Made by a program: the position numbers and the translations under genes. DNA of 33,844 nt from Bacteroidales bacterium. GTDB taxonomy: Bacteria > Bacteroidota > Bacteroidia > Bacteroidales > Bacteroidaceae. Where the stretch lies: the NCBI GenBank assembly GCA_022772475.1, contig JALEZQ010000008.1, positions 1-33,844 on the forward strand, in the 5' to 3' direction. This document shows, piece after piece, positions 26,346 through 33,844 of this stretch (within the stretch, counting starts at the first letter, position 1; every line of letters begins with the position of its first letter). The notes under the pieces are model-generated. The model did no database searches. It was not told the origin of the DNA and worked only from the letters and a program-made list of their open reading frames with translations.

Positions 26346-27822
26346 GTTCTATGAAGTTTGAGGGAATGTTCGTGTTGTCGTGTTCTTGCTGAACTAAGGG
26401 TGACAGGAAGTGGAACAGCCAGCCTTTGAAGCGTCGGAAGGGTGGGAGTGCCTTGCGCCGCTCGGGCGTCAGGCGGTAGCAACGGGTGGCTTTGTCCTGC
26501 TCGAAGATGTCGGTCAGATGTGCCGTGGTGGCGGAGTCGGCCGCGAAGACGTTACACTCGTAGTCGAACGACAGACTTCGGCTGTTGAGGTTGGCGGAGC
26601 CGATGAAGGCGCAGCAGTCGTCCGCCATCATGATTTTGCTGTGGTGAAAGCCGCCCTGAAACACCCATACTTTGGCACCTTTCTTGGCCAGTTTCCACGT
26701 GTTGTACTCCACGATGTTGGGCGTCACGGGGATGTCACTTTTCTCCGACACCATAATCTGCACGTCCACGCCACGTTTCACCGCCTTCTTGAGTGCCCGG
26801 CGTATGTGGCCGCATAGGGTGAAGTAGGGGTTGATGATGAGCAGGCGGTGCTGTGCGCTATTGATGATTTCCAGGAAGGTGTCGTGGATGACGTTGCTTT
26901 CCATACCCGGGTCGCGGTTGACGACGGCCAGGCACTTGCGTCCGGCCGTGGGATCGAGGTCTGGCCGCACGTTCTTAAAGAGGGTGTCGGGCCGTGCTTC
27001 GCCGGGGTAGAGGTCGGGGCCGCCGAGGTCCTGTCCCGTCACTTCGTTCCAAAAGCGGACGAAGATGCCCTGCAGCTCGGCCACTGCATCGCCCTCAACG
27101 CGGGTATGGATGTCGCGCCACTCGCCAAATTCCTCCTTGCCGTGGATGTAATAGTCTGCCACGTTCATGCCGCCGGTGTAAGCTACGCAACCGTCGATGA
27201 CCACAATCTTACGGTGGTCGCGGTGCATGGCTTTGTCAACCCACGGGAATCGCAGAGGGTCGAACTCGTAGATTTCTATCCCTTCCTCGCGCAACAAACG
27301 CAGATGACGCTCATGCAGCGGACGGTTGTTGGAACTGTTGCCGAAGCCGTCGAAGAGGATGCGCACCTTGACGCCGGCTTTCGCGCGCTCGGCGAGCAGC
27401 GAGAACAGCGCCATAGAAATACTGTCGTTGCGGAAGTTGAAATACTCCATGTGGATGGTCTCCTTTGCCTGCGCTACGGCGGCGAAGAGGTCGTCAAACT
27501 TCTCCTGCCCGGTGCGGAACACGACGATGCGGTTGTTTTCGGTAAGGGGGATGTGCCATCTGTCCTTCAACCATTGGCTTACATGCTTTGCGCAATCGGA
27601 CTGAGGCTCAGCCATCTTGATTGATTCAGCGCGCTTTCCTGCGGCTGTGGTTTGGACGCTGTCTGTCGGCGTATAGTGTGCCTGCAGACGCCAAGGAAGC
27701 ACTACCCACAAAATGGCCAAAGCCGCCATTATCGAAGACCGATAATGACGGACTGTGAAGCCGCTTATGGGGAAACAAAGTGCTGGACTGTACAGGGGAT
27801 GATACTGGCTGCGTTTCCTCAT
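26338..27822 (-). CDS. phospholipase D-family protein, cardiolipin synthase-like
   Basis: This encodes 494 residues from ATG 27822, which overlaps the kdsD stop as ATGA; a start at 27729 (MAALAILWVVLPWRLQA) is also possible. A hydrophobic segment at about 32-48 is a signal or anchor. Two HKD motifs are intact: HRKIVVID (His203, Lys205, Asp210) with GGMN following, and HSKIMMAD (His394, Lys396, Asp401) with GSANLNSRS. Paired HKD motifs define the PLD superfamily, and the overall layout resembles bacterial cardiolipin synthases, which join phosphatidylglycerol units. It has one rather than two N-terminal membrane helices. Its stop overlaps the acyltransferase start. Another phosphatidyl-transfer reaction is possible. 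Confidence 0.88.
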   Translation of the reverse strand: MRKRSQYHPLYSPALCFPISGFTVRHYRSSIMAALAILWVVLPWRLQAHYTPTDSVQTTAAGKRAESIKMAEPQSDCAKHVSQWLKDRWHIPLTENNRIVVFRTGQEKFDDLFAAVAQAKETIHMEYFNFRNDSISMALFSLLAERAKAGVKVRILFDGFGNSSNNRPLHERHLRLLREEGIEIYEFDPLRFPWVDKAMHRDHRKIVVIDGCVAYTGGMNVADYYIHGKEEFGEWRDIHTRVEGDAVAELQGIFVRFWNEVTGQDLGGPDLYPGEARPDTLFKNVRPDLDPTAGRKCLAVVNRDPGMESNVIHDTFLEIINSAQHRLLIINPYFTLCGHIRRALKKAVKRGVDVQIMVSEKSDIPVTPNIVEYNTWKLAKKGAKVWVFQGGFHHSKIMMADDCCAFIGSANLNSRSLSFDYECNVFAADSATTAHLTDIFEQDKATRCYRLTPERRKALPPFRRFKGWLFHFLSPLVQQEHDNTNIPSNFIEHA

Positions 27823-28772
27823 ATCATCGTGCTGAAGGAATCGACAATACCGATGAGGCGACGCTCGTTGTCCACCACCAGTACGGAATGTATTTTGTGG
27901 TCACCCAGTATGCGCTCTATCTCCGAAACCTTGGTGTCGGGCGCTACGCATTTGGGCTTGCGGGTCATGATGTCGGCTGCGGTCAAGGTAAAGAAGCAGT
28001 CTTGCGAGTTTTCCATAGCGCGGCGCACGTCGCCATCGGTGATGAGCCCCTCCACTACGCCATCTGCGGTGGTGATGACGCACAGTCCCAGACGGCCGCG
28101 GCTGACGTGGATGACGGCTTCTCCCATCTTCATGTCGGCGGGGATGACGGGCAGGTCGTCGGTGCGCATGATGTCGCGGGCTTTGGTCAGCAGGCGTTTG
28201 CCCAAAGTGCCGCCGGGATGGAAGCGGGCAAAGTCGGACGCCTTGAATCCGCGGGCTTCGATGAGGGCGCAGGCCAGGGCATCGCCCAGCGCCAACTGCG
28301 CCGTGGTCGATGACGTTGGCGCCAACCCCAGGGGGCACGCCTCGTGGCTGACGGCCGCGTTGAGGTGAACGGTGGCATATTTGGCCAGCAGCGAATCGGG
28401 GTTGCCGCTCATGCCGATGATGGGAATGCCGCGCTCGTCAAGGTAGGGGATGAAGCGAAGCAGTTCGTCGGTCTGCCCCGAATTGGAGAGGGCAAGGATG
28501 ACGTCGCCCTCGGCGATGACGCCCATATCACCGTGGAAGGCGTCGAGCGGGTTGATGAAGAAACTGGGCGTGCCGGTGCTGGAAAGGGTGGCGGCTATCT
28601 TGTTGCCGATGTGTCCGCTTTTGCCGACGCCCGTGACAATGAGTTTGCCGTGGCAGTCTAAAATCAGTTGTACGGCGCGGTCAAACTCCTCGCCGATATG
28701 GGGTATGAGTTCCAAAAGGGCCGCGGCTTCGTCGCGCAGGCACTTTATGGCAATGTCTGTCCAATGACTCAT
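27819..28772 (-). CDS. kdsD: D-arabinose-5-phosphate isomerase (SIS + two CBS)
   Basis: This encodes 317 residues from ATG 28772, 28 bp after kdsA; longer in-frame starts would lie inside kdsA and encode junk. It interconverts ribulose 5-phosphate and arabinose 5-phosphate, the first step to Kdo. The SIS domain spans about 35-195 with VTGVGKSGHIGNKIA (46-60), HGD (80-82), SNSGQTDE (96-103) and SHEACPLGLAPTSST. The catalytic His region FHPGGTLGKRLL is at 184-195. Two CBS domains follow (about 203-255, 267-317), as in KdsD/GutQ. It is adjacent to kdsA, which uses its product, and its TGA overlaps the next start. Length is standard (about 320-330). Confidence 0.95.
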   Translation of the reverse strand: MSHWTDIAIKCLRDEAAALLELIPHIGEEFDRAVQLILDCHGKLIVTGVGKSGHIGNKIAATLSSTGTPSFFINPLDAFHGDMGVIAEGDVILALSNSGQTDELLRFIPYLDERGIPIIGMSGNPDSLLAKYATVHLNAAVSHEACPLGLAPTSSTTAQLALGDALACALIEARGFKASDFARFHPGGTLGKRLLTKARDIMRTDDLPVIPADMKMGEAVIHVSRGRLGLCVITTADGVVEGLITDGDVRRAMENSQDCFFTLTAADIMTRKPKCVAPDTKVSEIERILGDHKIHSVLVVDNERRLIGIVDSFSTMI

Positions 28773-28800
28773 GACGTTATTACTACGTATGCGTGGGTAA

Positions 28801-29565
28801 TCAAAGAAGTTGTTTGACCAGTCCCTCGAGTTCGTCCAGAGGCAGCATATTGGGGCCGTCGCTGAGCGCCTCGTCGGGGTTAGGGTGTGTTTCAAAGAAA
28901 TAGCCTTGTGCACCAAAGGCTTTGGCAGCCAATGCCATGGCGGGCACAAAGCGGCGCTCGCCACCGGTGGTGCCGTTGGACTGTCCGGGCTGTTGCACAG
29001 CATGGGTGCAGTCCATGATGACGCGATCAGCCAGCGGAGCCATACGGGCGATGTTGCGGAAATCGACCACGAGCGCATGATAGCCGAAGCAGTTGCCACG
29101 CTCGGTTAGCCACACCTCCTGAGCGCCGGCGTCGCGGCACTTCTCAACGGGCCATACCATGTCGTCGGCAGCGAGAAACTGCGCCTTCTTGATGTTGATG
29201 ATGCGGCCCGTGTGTGCAGCGGCCAGTAACAGGTCCGTCTGGCGGCACAAAAACGCCGGTATCTGCAACACGTCGGCCACCTCGCCGGCGGCTTCCGCCT
29301 GCCAACTTTCGTGGATGTCCGTCAGGATGGGTAAGTTGTAGCGCGCCTTGATGTCGCCAAGCATCTGCATACCGCGGTCCAGACCCGGACCACGGAAGGA
29401 GCGCAGCGAGGTACGGTTGGCTTTATCGAACGATGATTTGAAATAAACCGTCACGCCGAGGTTGTCGCGTAACTGACAGAGGGTCTTGGCCACCTGGTCG
29501 AGCACTTCGGCCGATTCGATGACGCAGGGACCGCAGATGAATATGGGTTGTAAAGCGTTGTCCAT
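28801..29565 (-). CDS. kdsA: 3-deoxy-8-phosphooctulonate synthase, metal-dependent class
   Basis: This encodes 254 residues and condenses arabinose 5-phosphate with phosphoenolpyruvate to Kdo 8-phosphate for lipid A-core synthesis. CGPCVIES (11-18), FKSSFDKANR, GLDRGMQML, DIHE, RQTDLL, NIKKAQFL and TERGNCFGYH are the family landmarks. Cys14, His188, Glu225 and Asp236 have exactly the spacing of the metal ligands known in Aquifex aeolicus KdsA (Cys11, His185, Glu222, Asp233). The enzyme should therefore be of the metal-requiring class, unlike the E. coli one with Asn at the Cys position. It is first gene of the envelope operon with a consensus promoter at 29665-29696. Confidence 0.96.
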   Translation of the reverse strand: MDNALQPIFICGPCVIESAEVLDQVAKTLCQLRDNLGVTVYFKSSFDKANRTSLRSFRGPGLDRGMQMLGDIKARYNLPILTDIHESWQAEAAGEVADVLQIPAFLCRQTDLLLAAAHTGRIINIKKAQFLAADDMVWPVEKCRDAGAQEVWLTERGNCFGYHALVVDFRNIARMAPLADRVIMDCTHAVQQPGQSNGTTGGERRFVPAMALAAKAFGAQGYFFETHPNPDEALSDGPNMLPLDELEGLVKQLL

Positions 29566-29664
29566 GTGGTAAGTCTTTTTGTTATGTTATCTCTGCACGA
29601 CACGCCATCGCCCCGAGGGGGAATCATGGAAGGGGTGGGCCAGAGACCGAGTGTACATCTTCCG

Positions 29665-29696
29665 CAAATTTACAGCAAAGGGGACGAACGGCCAAA
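29665..29696 (-). promoter_or_regulatory. consensus promoter of the kdsA envelope operon
   Basis: On the minus strand TTTG (29696-29693), a 20-nt spacer and TAAATTTG (29672-29665) match the Bacteroidetes consensus. Transcription should start near 29658, about 93 nt before kdsA. No other good promoter is evident before the terminator at 19841-19874. Confidence 0.8.
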
Positions 29697-29748
29697 TAAT
29701 ACAACCATTTTGTTGGGCGTGTCCTATGGACCGTATCAGATAAAATGC

Positions 29749-29756
29749 TAATTTTG
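29749..29756 (+). promoter_or_regulatory. -7 element upstream of the FKBP gene
   Basis: TAATTTTG fits TAnnTTTG; a -33 TTTG at the right spacing is not seen. A start near 29763 lies downstream of the in-frame ATG at 29745, which argues for translation from 29808. Confidence 0.4.
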
Positions 29757-29807
29757 CCATGTTGGCCGCAGGATTGGCCAATAATCTATCACATTGCAGA
29801 GACTATT

Positions 29808-30212
29808 ATGCGTAAAGACCCCCGACAGTATGAGAAAGCCAACCAGCAGTGGCTACAGGCGCGTGCCGGTGAACCCGGCGTCCACACCCTTGATAAAGGC
29901 GTGATGTATAAAGTATTGGCCAGCGGCCCGGCCGATGGACCCAGTCCGTCACCGCGAAGCATCGTCACCGCCCACTATTCCGGCCGCACCATCGACGGCC
30001 GCGTGTTCGACAGCAGCCGAGGTGGCGCACCTCTGGCCATCCGCCTGTGCGACCTTATCGAAGGCTGGATTATCGCCATGCAGGCCATGCACGTCGGCGA
30101 CAAATGGGAAGTGTATATTCCCGCCTCTATGGGCTACGGCCGTTATGCCCAGCCGGGTATCCCCGCCTATAGCACGCTCATCTTTGAGATAGAACTGCTC
30201 GGCGTGCAGTAG
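29808..30212 (+). CDS. FKBP-type peptidyl-prolyl cis-trans isomerase
   Basis: This encodes 134 residues from ATG 29808; 21 upstream in-frame codons do not resemble a signal peptide and begin before the predicted transcript. After a short helical N terminus (RKDPRQYEKANQQWLQARAG), the FKBP domain runs from about residue 45. It shows AHYSGRTIDGRVFDSS, IEGWIIAMQAMHVGDKWEVYIPASMGYG and STLIFEIELLGV. It lacks a secretion signal and is therefore probably cytosolic, unlike many Bacteroidetes FKBPs that are periplasmic lipoproteins. It catalyses Xaa-Pro isomerisation during folding. It is divergent from kdsA and 58 bp upstream of the cupin gene. Confidence 0.9.
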   Translation: MRKDPRQYEKANQQWLQARAGEPGVHTLDKGVMYKVLASGPADGPSPSPRSIVTAHYSGRTIDGRVFDSSRGGAPLAIRLCDLIEGWIIAMQAMHVGDKWEVYIPASMGYGRYAQPGIPAYSTLIFEIELLGVQ

Positions 30213-30270
30213 GCTCACAGCCACGACATCCTCTTCGTTTCCATTTCATATAATGCTATCCTCTCTCCCC

Positions 30271-30675
30271 ATGACCAGAATTGACCAATCTTTCCTTGAC
30301 CTTCTGTCCGAACAGGCGCAGCAGAGCGAGCGCCTGCGTATGAACCACGATTTGCGCGGCGCAAAGACTGATACCTCGCAGCGCATGCTCAATGCCCTAC
30401 AGCCCGGCACGCGTGTGCCTATCCACCGCCATCGCACTACGCCCGAGAGCGTATTCATCTTGCGCGGTAGTGTGCGTGAAACCTTCTATGACGATCAGGG
30501 GCATGTCACCGCGACGCACCTGCTGCAAGCCGGTGGCGAATGCCTCGGCCTACAGATTCCTGTCGGACAGTGGCACACCATCGAGAGTCTTGAGCCCGGT
30601 ACGGTCATCGTCGAAATGAAGGACGGCGCCTTCGTTCCCACCTCGGCCGACGACATCATGACGCTGCCCGACTGA
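30271..30675 (+). CDS. WbuC-family cupin-fold metalloprotein
   Basis: This encodes 134 residues from ATG 30271 (MTRIDQSFLDLLSEQA); a start at 30253 would add six residues. The WbuC family signature is visible: RLRMNHDLRG, SQRMLNALQPGTRVPIHRHRTTPESVFILRGSV, and GQWHTIESLEPGTVIVEMKDG. The HRH pair and the later His of QWHT should bind a metal in the cupin barrel. WbuC proteins are often found with O-antigen/LPS genes but their reaction is not established. Length is close to the compact members of the family. It follows the FKBP gene and may be cotranscribed. Confidence 0.88.
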   Translation: MTRIDQSFLDLLSEQAQQSERLRMNHDLRGAKTDTSQRMLNALQPGTRVPIHRHRTTPESVFILRGSVRETFYDDQGHVTATHLLQAGGECLGLQIPVGQWHTIESLEPGTVIVEMKDGAFVPTSADDIMTLPD

Positions 30676-30856
30676 CGGACGAAGACCTTTTCAAAGTTTT
30701 GGGTTGTCTTAGGCTTCTTGTGTGACCGCAAAATTGTTACCGCATTAGTCCTTGGACGCTACATAAACTTTTGCCGGACTGCAATGTTGGCCTTCTGTTG
30801 TACCGTCGATGAAATTAAGCCGAGTATGAAAGGCACAAGTATTTAACTCGCAAAGA

Positions 30857-30893
30857 AAAGGCTCCCGACGCTTGAGTGGCGTCGGGAGCCTTT
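30857..30893 (-). terminator. terminator after the GGGtGRT gene
   Basis: A perfect 15-bp stem (30857-30871 with 30879-30893) has a 7-nt loop and T runs on both sides, TTTGTCTTT on plus and TTTTCTTTG on minus. It can end both the WbuC-side (+) and GGGtGRT-side (-) transcripts. The rest of 30676-30942 holds nothing else I can identify. Confidence 0.88.
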
Positions 30894-30942
30894 GTCTTTA
30901 GCGGTGTGCCGGTCAGATCCGGCTACATACCGTTGAGTTTGT

Positions 30943-31962
30943 TTACTTCTTGTTGAGCACGAGGTCAACGTTTACGGCGCATGCTACGGAGCAGCCCACC
31001 ATGGGGTTGTTGCCGATGCCGAGGAAGCCCATCATCTCAACGTGGGCGGGCACGGACGACGAACCGGCGAACTGAGCGTCAGAGTGCATACGGCCCATGG
31101 TGTCGGTCATACCGTAGGAGGCGGGACCGGCGGCCATGTTGTCGGGGTGCAGGGTACGGCCCGTACCACCACCCGATGCTACGCTGAAGTAAGGTTTGCC
31201 AGCCAGGATGCGCTCCTTTTTGTAGGTGCCGGCAACGGGGTGCTGGAAACGGGTGGGGTTGGTGGAGTTACCCGTGATGGACACGTCCACGTCTTCCTTC
31301 CACAGGATGGCTACGCCTTCGCGAACGTCGTCGGCGCCGTAGCAGTTGACGGCAGCGCGGGGACCGTTGCTGTAGGGTGTGCGCTTTACTTCCTTGAGTT
31401 CACCGGTGAAGTAGTCGAACTGGGTCTGCACATAGGTAAAGCCGTTGATGCGGCTGATGATCATGGCAGCGTCCTTGCCAAGGCCGTTGAGGATGCAGCG
31501 CAGGGGTTTGTCGGCAGGTCTCGACTTGTTGGCCATCTGGGCAATCTTGATAGCGCCTTCAGCGGCAGCGAAGCTCTCGTGGCCGGCGAGGAAGGCGAAG
31601 CACTTCGTCTCGGGGGAGAGGAGGCGGGCGGCGAGCTGGCCGTGGCCGATACCTACCTTACGGTCGTCGGCAACAGAGCCGGGGATGCAGAAGGCCTGCA
31701 GACCTTCGCCGATATATTCGGCGGCTTCAACGGCGTTCTTTGCTTTCTCTTTGAGCGCGATGGCGGTACCTACGACATAGGCCCACTTGGCGTTCTCGAA
31801 GCAAATCATCTGCGTCTCTTCGCAGGTCTTGTAGGGGTCGAGGCCGGCGGCGTCGCAAATCTGATTGGCTTCCTCAATATCTTTGATGCCATGCTTGTTG
31901 AGTGCTGCAAGGATTTGCTTGATGCGGCGGTCCTGGCTTTCGAATTTGACTTCTCTAATCAT
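30943..31962 (-). CDS. GGGtGRT protein (uncharacterised family)
   Basis: This encodes 339 residues, without signal peptide or membrane helix. The family-naming motif GGGTGRT is at 264-270, within VASGGGTGRTLHPDNMAAG. Other distinctive blocks are GIGHGQLAARLLSPETKCFAFLAGHESFAAAEGAIKIAQ (about 104-142), LNGLGKDAAMIISRINGFTYVQTQ and the C-terminal FLGIGNNPMVGCSVACAVNVDL with two Cys. No reaction is known to me for this family. It follows the NifU-like gene by 20 bp in an operon and has an unusually good Shine-Dalgarno sequence, so both are probably highly expressed together. Association with Fe-S chemistry is inferred from this pairing and the Cys residues. Confidence 0.9.
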   Translation of the reverse strand: MIREVKFESQDRRIKQILAALNKHGIKDIEEANQICDAAGLDPYKTCEETQMICFENAKWAYVVGTAIALKEKAKNAVEAAEYIGEGLQAFCIPGSVADDRKVGIGHGQLAARLLSPETKCFAFLAGHESFAAAEGAIKIAQMANKSRPADKPLRCILNGLGKDAAMIISRINGFTYVQTQFDYFTGELKEVKRTPYSNGPRAAVNCYGADDVREGVAILWKEDVDVSITGNSTNPTRFQHPVAGTYKKERILAGKPYFSVASGGGTGRTLHPDNMAAGPASYGMTDTMGRMHSDAQFAGSSSVPAHVEMMGFLGIGNNPMVGCSVACAVNVDLVLNKK

Positions 31963-31972
31963 GATGTTGGTT

Positions 31973-31978
31973 CCTCCT
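31973..31978 (-). promoter_or_regulatory. strong Shine-Dalgarno sequence for the GGGtGRT gene
   Basis: AAGGAGG on the minus strand lies about 10 nt before the ATG at 31962. Bacteroidetes genes rarely carry one, and I see no comparable site before other genes here. Confidence 0.7.
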
Positions 31979-31982
31979 TTTT

Positions 31983-32684
31983 TTAGTCTTTACGCGGGTC
32001 AATGGATTTCACTGCGCCGTCTTCGGGCTTCGTACGGCCGTAGGTGCCGGTTACGCTCTTGAGCGCTTCGTCGGCGGGAACGCCTTTCTTGACGGCTTCC
32101 ATGAACTTGCCCATGTGTACGAACTCGTAGCCGCAAACCTGATCGTCGCTGTCGAGGAACATCTTGGTGATGTAGCCTTCGGTGAGCTGGAGGTAGCGTG
32201 TGCCCTTGAGCTTCGTGCCGTAGAGCGTACCGGTCTGGCTGATAAGGCCCTTGCCCAGGTCTTCAAGGCCGGCGCCGATAACGAGACCGCCCTCGGAGAA
32301 GGCACTCTGTGTGCGGCCATAGACAATCTGAAGGAAGAGTTCGCGCATAGCCGTGTTGATGGCATCGCAAACAAGGTCGGTGTTGAGGGCTTCCAGAATG
32401 GTCTTGCCGGGAAGAATCTCGCTGGCCATGGCGGCAGAGTGGGTCATACCCGAGCAGCCGATGGTCTCAACGAGGCATTCCTCAATGACGCCGTTCTTCA
32501 CGTTGAGCGTCAGTTTGCAAGCGCCCTGCTGGGGAGCACACCAACCCACACCGTGCGTGAGGCCCGAGATGTCTTTGATTTCTTTGGCTTGCACCCACTT
32601 GCCTTCTTCAGGAATGGGAGCAGGTCCATGGTTGGGGCCTTTGGCCACGCAACACTGGTTTTGGATTTCGTGTGAATATTCCAT
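31983..32684 (-). CDS. NifU-like iron-sulfur cluster scaffold protein
   Basis: This encodes 233 residues and is cytosolic. The middle resembles the NifU/IscU fold: GACKLTLNVKNGVIEECLVETIGCSGMTHSAAMASEIL (about 54-91) parallels the IscU strand and the GCGAAIASS-type Cys loop. A third candidate ligand, Cys106 (NTDLVCDAI), sits where IscU has its last Cys. Cys49 and Cys56 are extra. The C-terminal half (about 115-233) is not part of classical IscU and is peculiar to this GGGtGRT-associated form. It probably builds or carries Fe-S clusters; the target is unknown. It is first gene of the pair, with a TAATTTTG element 50 nt upstream. Confidence 0.85.
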   Translation of the reverse strand: MEYSHEIQNQCCVAKGPNHGPAPIPEEGKWVQAKEIKDISGLTHGVGWCAPQQGACKLTLNVKNGVIEECLVETIGCSGMTHSAAMASEILPGKTILEALNTDLVCDAINTAMRELFLQIVYGRTQSAFSEGGLVIGAGLEDLGKGLISQTGTLYGTKLKGTRYLQLTEGYITKMFLDSDDQVCGYEFVHMGKFMEAVKKGVPADEALKSVTGTYGRTKPEDGAVKSIDPRKD

Positions 32685-32734
32685 GTGTCGTAATAATTAG
32701 AGTGATGGTGAATATTGCGTTCTTCTCTGTTGGG

Positions 32735-32742
32735 CAAAATTA
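32735..32742 (-). promoter_or_regulatory. -7 element for the NifU-like/GGGtGRT operon
   Basis: TAATTTTG on the minus strand fits TAnnTTTG, about 50 nt before the ATG at 32684. A -33 TTTG at 19-21 nt is not evident. An 11-bp tandem (GTTTTCCTTTC twice) lies upstream near 32799-32820. Confidence 0.45.
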
Positions 32743-32863
32743 ATCGTTTTTTTTGGTACATGGGCCATTGCCCCTAAAAATATCGCCTTCTTGGCTTTGT
32801 TTTCCTTTCGTTTTCCTTTCGTTCTGTCTTTATCGTAGGGTGGTTGAGGCCTTCTGCGCTTGT

Positions 32864-33835
32864 CTATACGTGGATGCAGAGCATCTTGGTGGAGGTTTCG
32901 GGGCGGATGTCCATGCGCTGTGTGGCGGCGAAGAGCAGGATGGTGTCGCCCTGTTGGTAGGGGGCGGCGTGCTCGTCGTCGGTGACGATGGTGCCGCTGC
33001 CGGAGAGGCAGAGCAGGATGACGAACGAATCGAGGGTGGAAAGGTCTTTGCTGTAGAGGTGGTCGGCGGAGATTAGGGTTGTGGAAAAGTAGGGGCAGGT
33101 GAGCAGGCGGTTCTCGTTGTCAGACCGCGTGGGACGATCGAACCGGTATCGTTCATACACGCCATAGTCGATGGCTTCGAGCGCTTCGGCGATGTGTAGC
33201 GGACGGGGCTTGCCGTCGAGTCCCTTGCGGTCGTAGTCGTACAGACGATAGGTGATGTCGGAGGCCTGCTGCACCTCGGCCACGAAGCAGCCCGTGCCGA
33301 TGCTGTGAATGCGGCCGGCGGGGAGATAGAAGAACTGTCCCGGCCGGACGTCGAACGTTTCCAGTACGTCGTGGATGCGCTTCTCCTGTACCAGCGTTTG
33401 CAGTTCGTCCGGCGTGACTTGACGTTTGAGACCGGTGGTGATCTGCGCGTTGGGCTCGGCATCGATGACATACCACATTTCGGTCTTCCCGTGGCTGCCG
33501 GGCTGGCGGCGTGCGGCCAGATTGTCGTTAGGGTGCACCTGTATGGACAGGTCGTCGCGGGCATCGATGAGCTTGACAAGCAGGGGGAAACTTTCGCCAT
33601 GCTGTGCATAGACGCGCCGCCCCAGCAGGGTGCCCTTGTAGGTGCGGACCAGGTCGGTCAGGCTGCGCCCTGCCAAACTGCCGTTGCTCACGATGGAGGT
33701 GTTGCCCGGCATGGTGGATATTTCCCAGCTTTCACCGATGTGTGGGCCGGCAGGTGGCAACTGCTTGAAGGCGGCGATTTTTTGACCGCCCCACATGGTG
33801 GTCTTGAGGATTGGAGAGAACTTGAGCGGGTACAA
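32864..33835 (-). CDS. manA: mannose-6-phosphate isomerase, class I
   Basis: This encodes 323 residues and is cytosolic. It interconverts mannose 6-phosphate and fructose 6-phosphate, feeding GDP-mannose synthesis or mannose catabolism. Zinc ligands appear at Gln99 and His101 (IQVHPND), Glu119 (KTEMWYV) and His177 (AGRIHSIG). The catalytic loop region and the cupin C terminus (SGSGTIVTDDEHAAPYQQGDTILLFA) are complete. MWGG near residue 14 and ESWEIS near 35 are typical of the short bacterial form. Length matches the roughly 310-325-residue Bacteroidetes/Firmicutes type. The ATG at 33835 is the first in the window and fits the family start. Confidence 0.93.
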   Translation of the reverse strand: MYPLKFSPILKTTMWGGQKIAAFKQLPPAGPHIGESWEISTMPGNTSIVSNGSLAGRSLTDLVRTYKGTLLGRRVYAQHGESFPLLVKLIDARDDLSIQVHPNDNLAARRQPGSHGKTEMWYVIDAEPNAQITTGLKRQVTPDELQTLVQEKRIHDVLETFDVRPGQFFYLPAGRIHSIGTGCFVAEVQQASDITYRLYDYDRKGLDGKPRPLHIAEALEAIDYGVYERYRFDRPTRSDNENRLLTCPYFSTTLISADHLYSKDLSTLDSFVILLCLSGSGTIVTDDEHAAPYQQGDTILLFAATQRMDIRPETSTKMLCIHV

Positions 33836-33844
33836 TGGACTAAA

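Noticed and set aside
28773..29099. Long N-terminal extension of the arabinose-5-phosphate isomerase frame
   Set aside because: It overlaps kdsA in another frame and is Pro/Ser/Trp-rich shadow sequence; the family start is at 28772.
31973..31978. AGGAGG as part of a leader regulatory structure
   Set aside because: I found no convincing pairing partner that would hide it; it is simply a Shine-Dalgarno site.

Overview
The window looks like chromosomal DNA from a Bacteroidales bacterium, most likely Prevotellaceae-like. This rests on protein families: a long PPi-dependent phosphofructokinase, a RecQ of the long Bacteroides type, GlnRS, WbuC, the GGGtGRT/Fe-S scaffold pair, and SusC-like and other large outer-membrane beta-barrel proteins. 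It also rests on promoter style: the best promoters fit TTTG, about 20 nt, TAnnTTTG, and Shine-Dalgarno sequences are mostly absent. Most of the window is GC-rich (37 of 60 in one glnS line counted). The ATPase gene at 2722-4080 is clearly poorer in GC (27 of 60 in one line counted). Species cannot be fixed from the sequence alone.

Layout. Positions 1-1324 (+) hold the end of an NrnA-like DHH phosphoesterase and a SAM methyltransferase. Positions 1393-2504 are a decayed junction: the first 84 codons of a GH116 enzyme run straight into a strong terminator, followed by a frameshifted, internally deleted outer-membrane receptor gene. Positions 2722-4080 (+) encode an AAA/DUF4143 ATPase of foreign appearance. 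Positions 4310-7472 (-) carry a lipoprotein, a membrane-anchored GH25 lysozyme and PPi-phosphofructokinase. A gene-free kilobase with hairpins and a tandem duplication follows. Positions 8488-13805 (+) hold recQ, glnS and a TPR protein. Positions 13853-19285 (-) hold an ECF sigma factor, a putative anti-sigma protein, a secreted protein and a large outer-membrane barrel protein. Positions 19397-19770 are an exact 22-bp tandem array of 17 palindromic units. Positions 19900-29565 (-) are a six-gene envelope operon: kdsA, kdsD, a PLD-family protein, an acyltransferase-3-like protein, a 1284-residue glycosyltransferase/DUF4922/SpoIID fusion and an AmpG-like transporter. Positions 29808-30675 (+) hold an FKBP isomerase and a WbuC cupin. 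Positions 30943-33835 (-) hold the GGGtGRT protein, a NifU-like scaffold and mannose-6-phosphate isomerase.

The most interesting content is twofold. The first is the 22-bp array, whose hairpin arms change between sub-blocks but stay complementary, so it looks like a structure-preserving tandem repeat. The second is the three-module fusion protein encoded beside an AmpG-like muropeptide permease inside a Kdo/LPS operon, which suggests an undescribed link between peptidoglycan salvage or binding, sugar-nucleotide chemistry and envelope assembly. The function proposed for the fusion is inference; the domain order is read from motifs.
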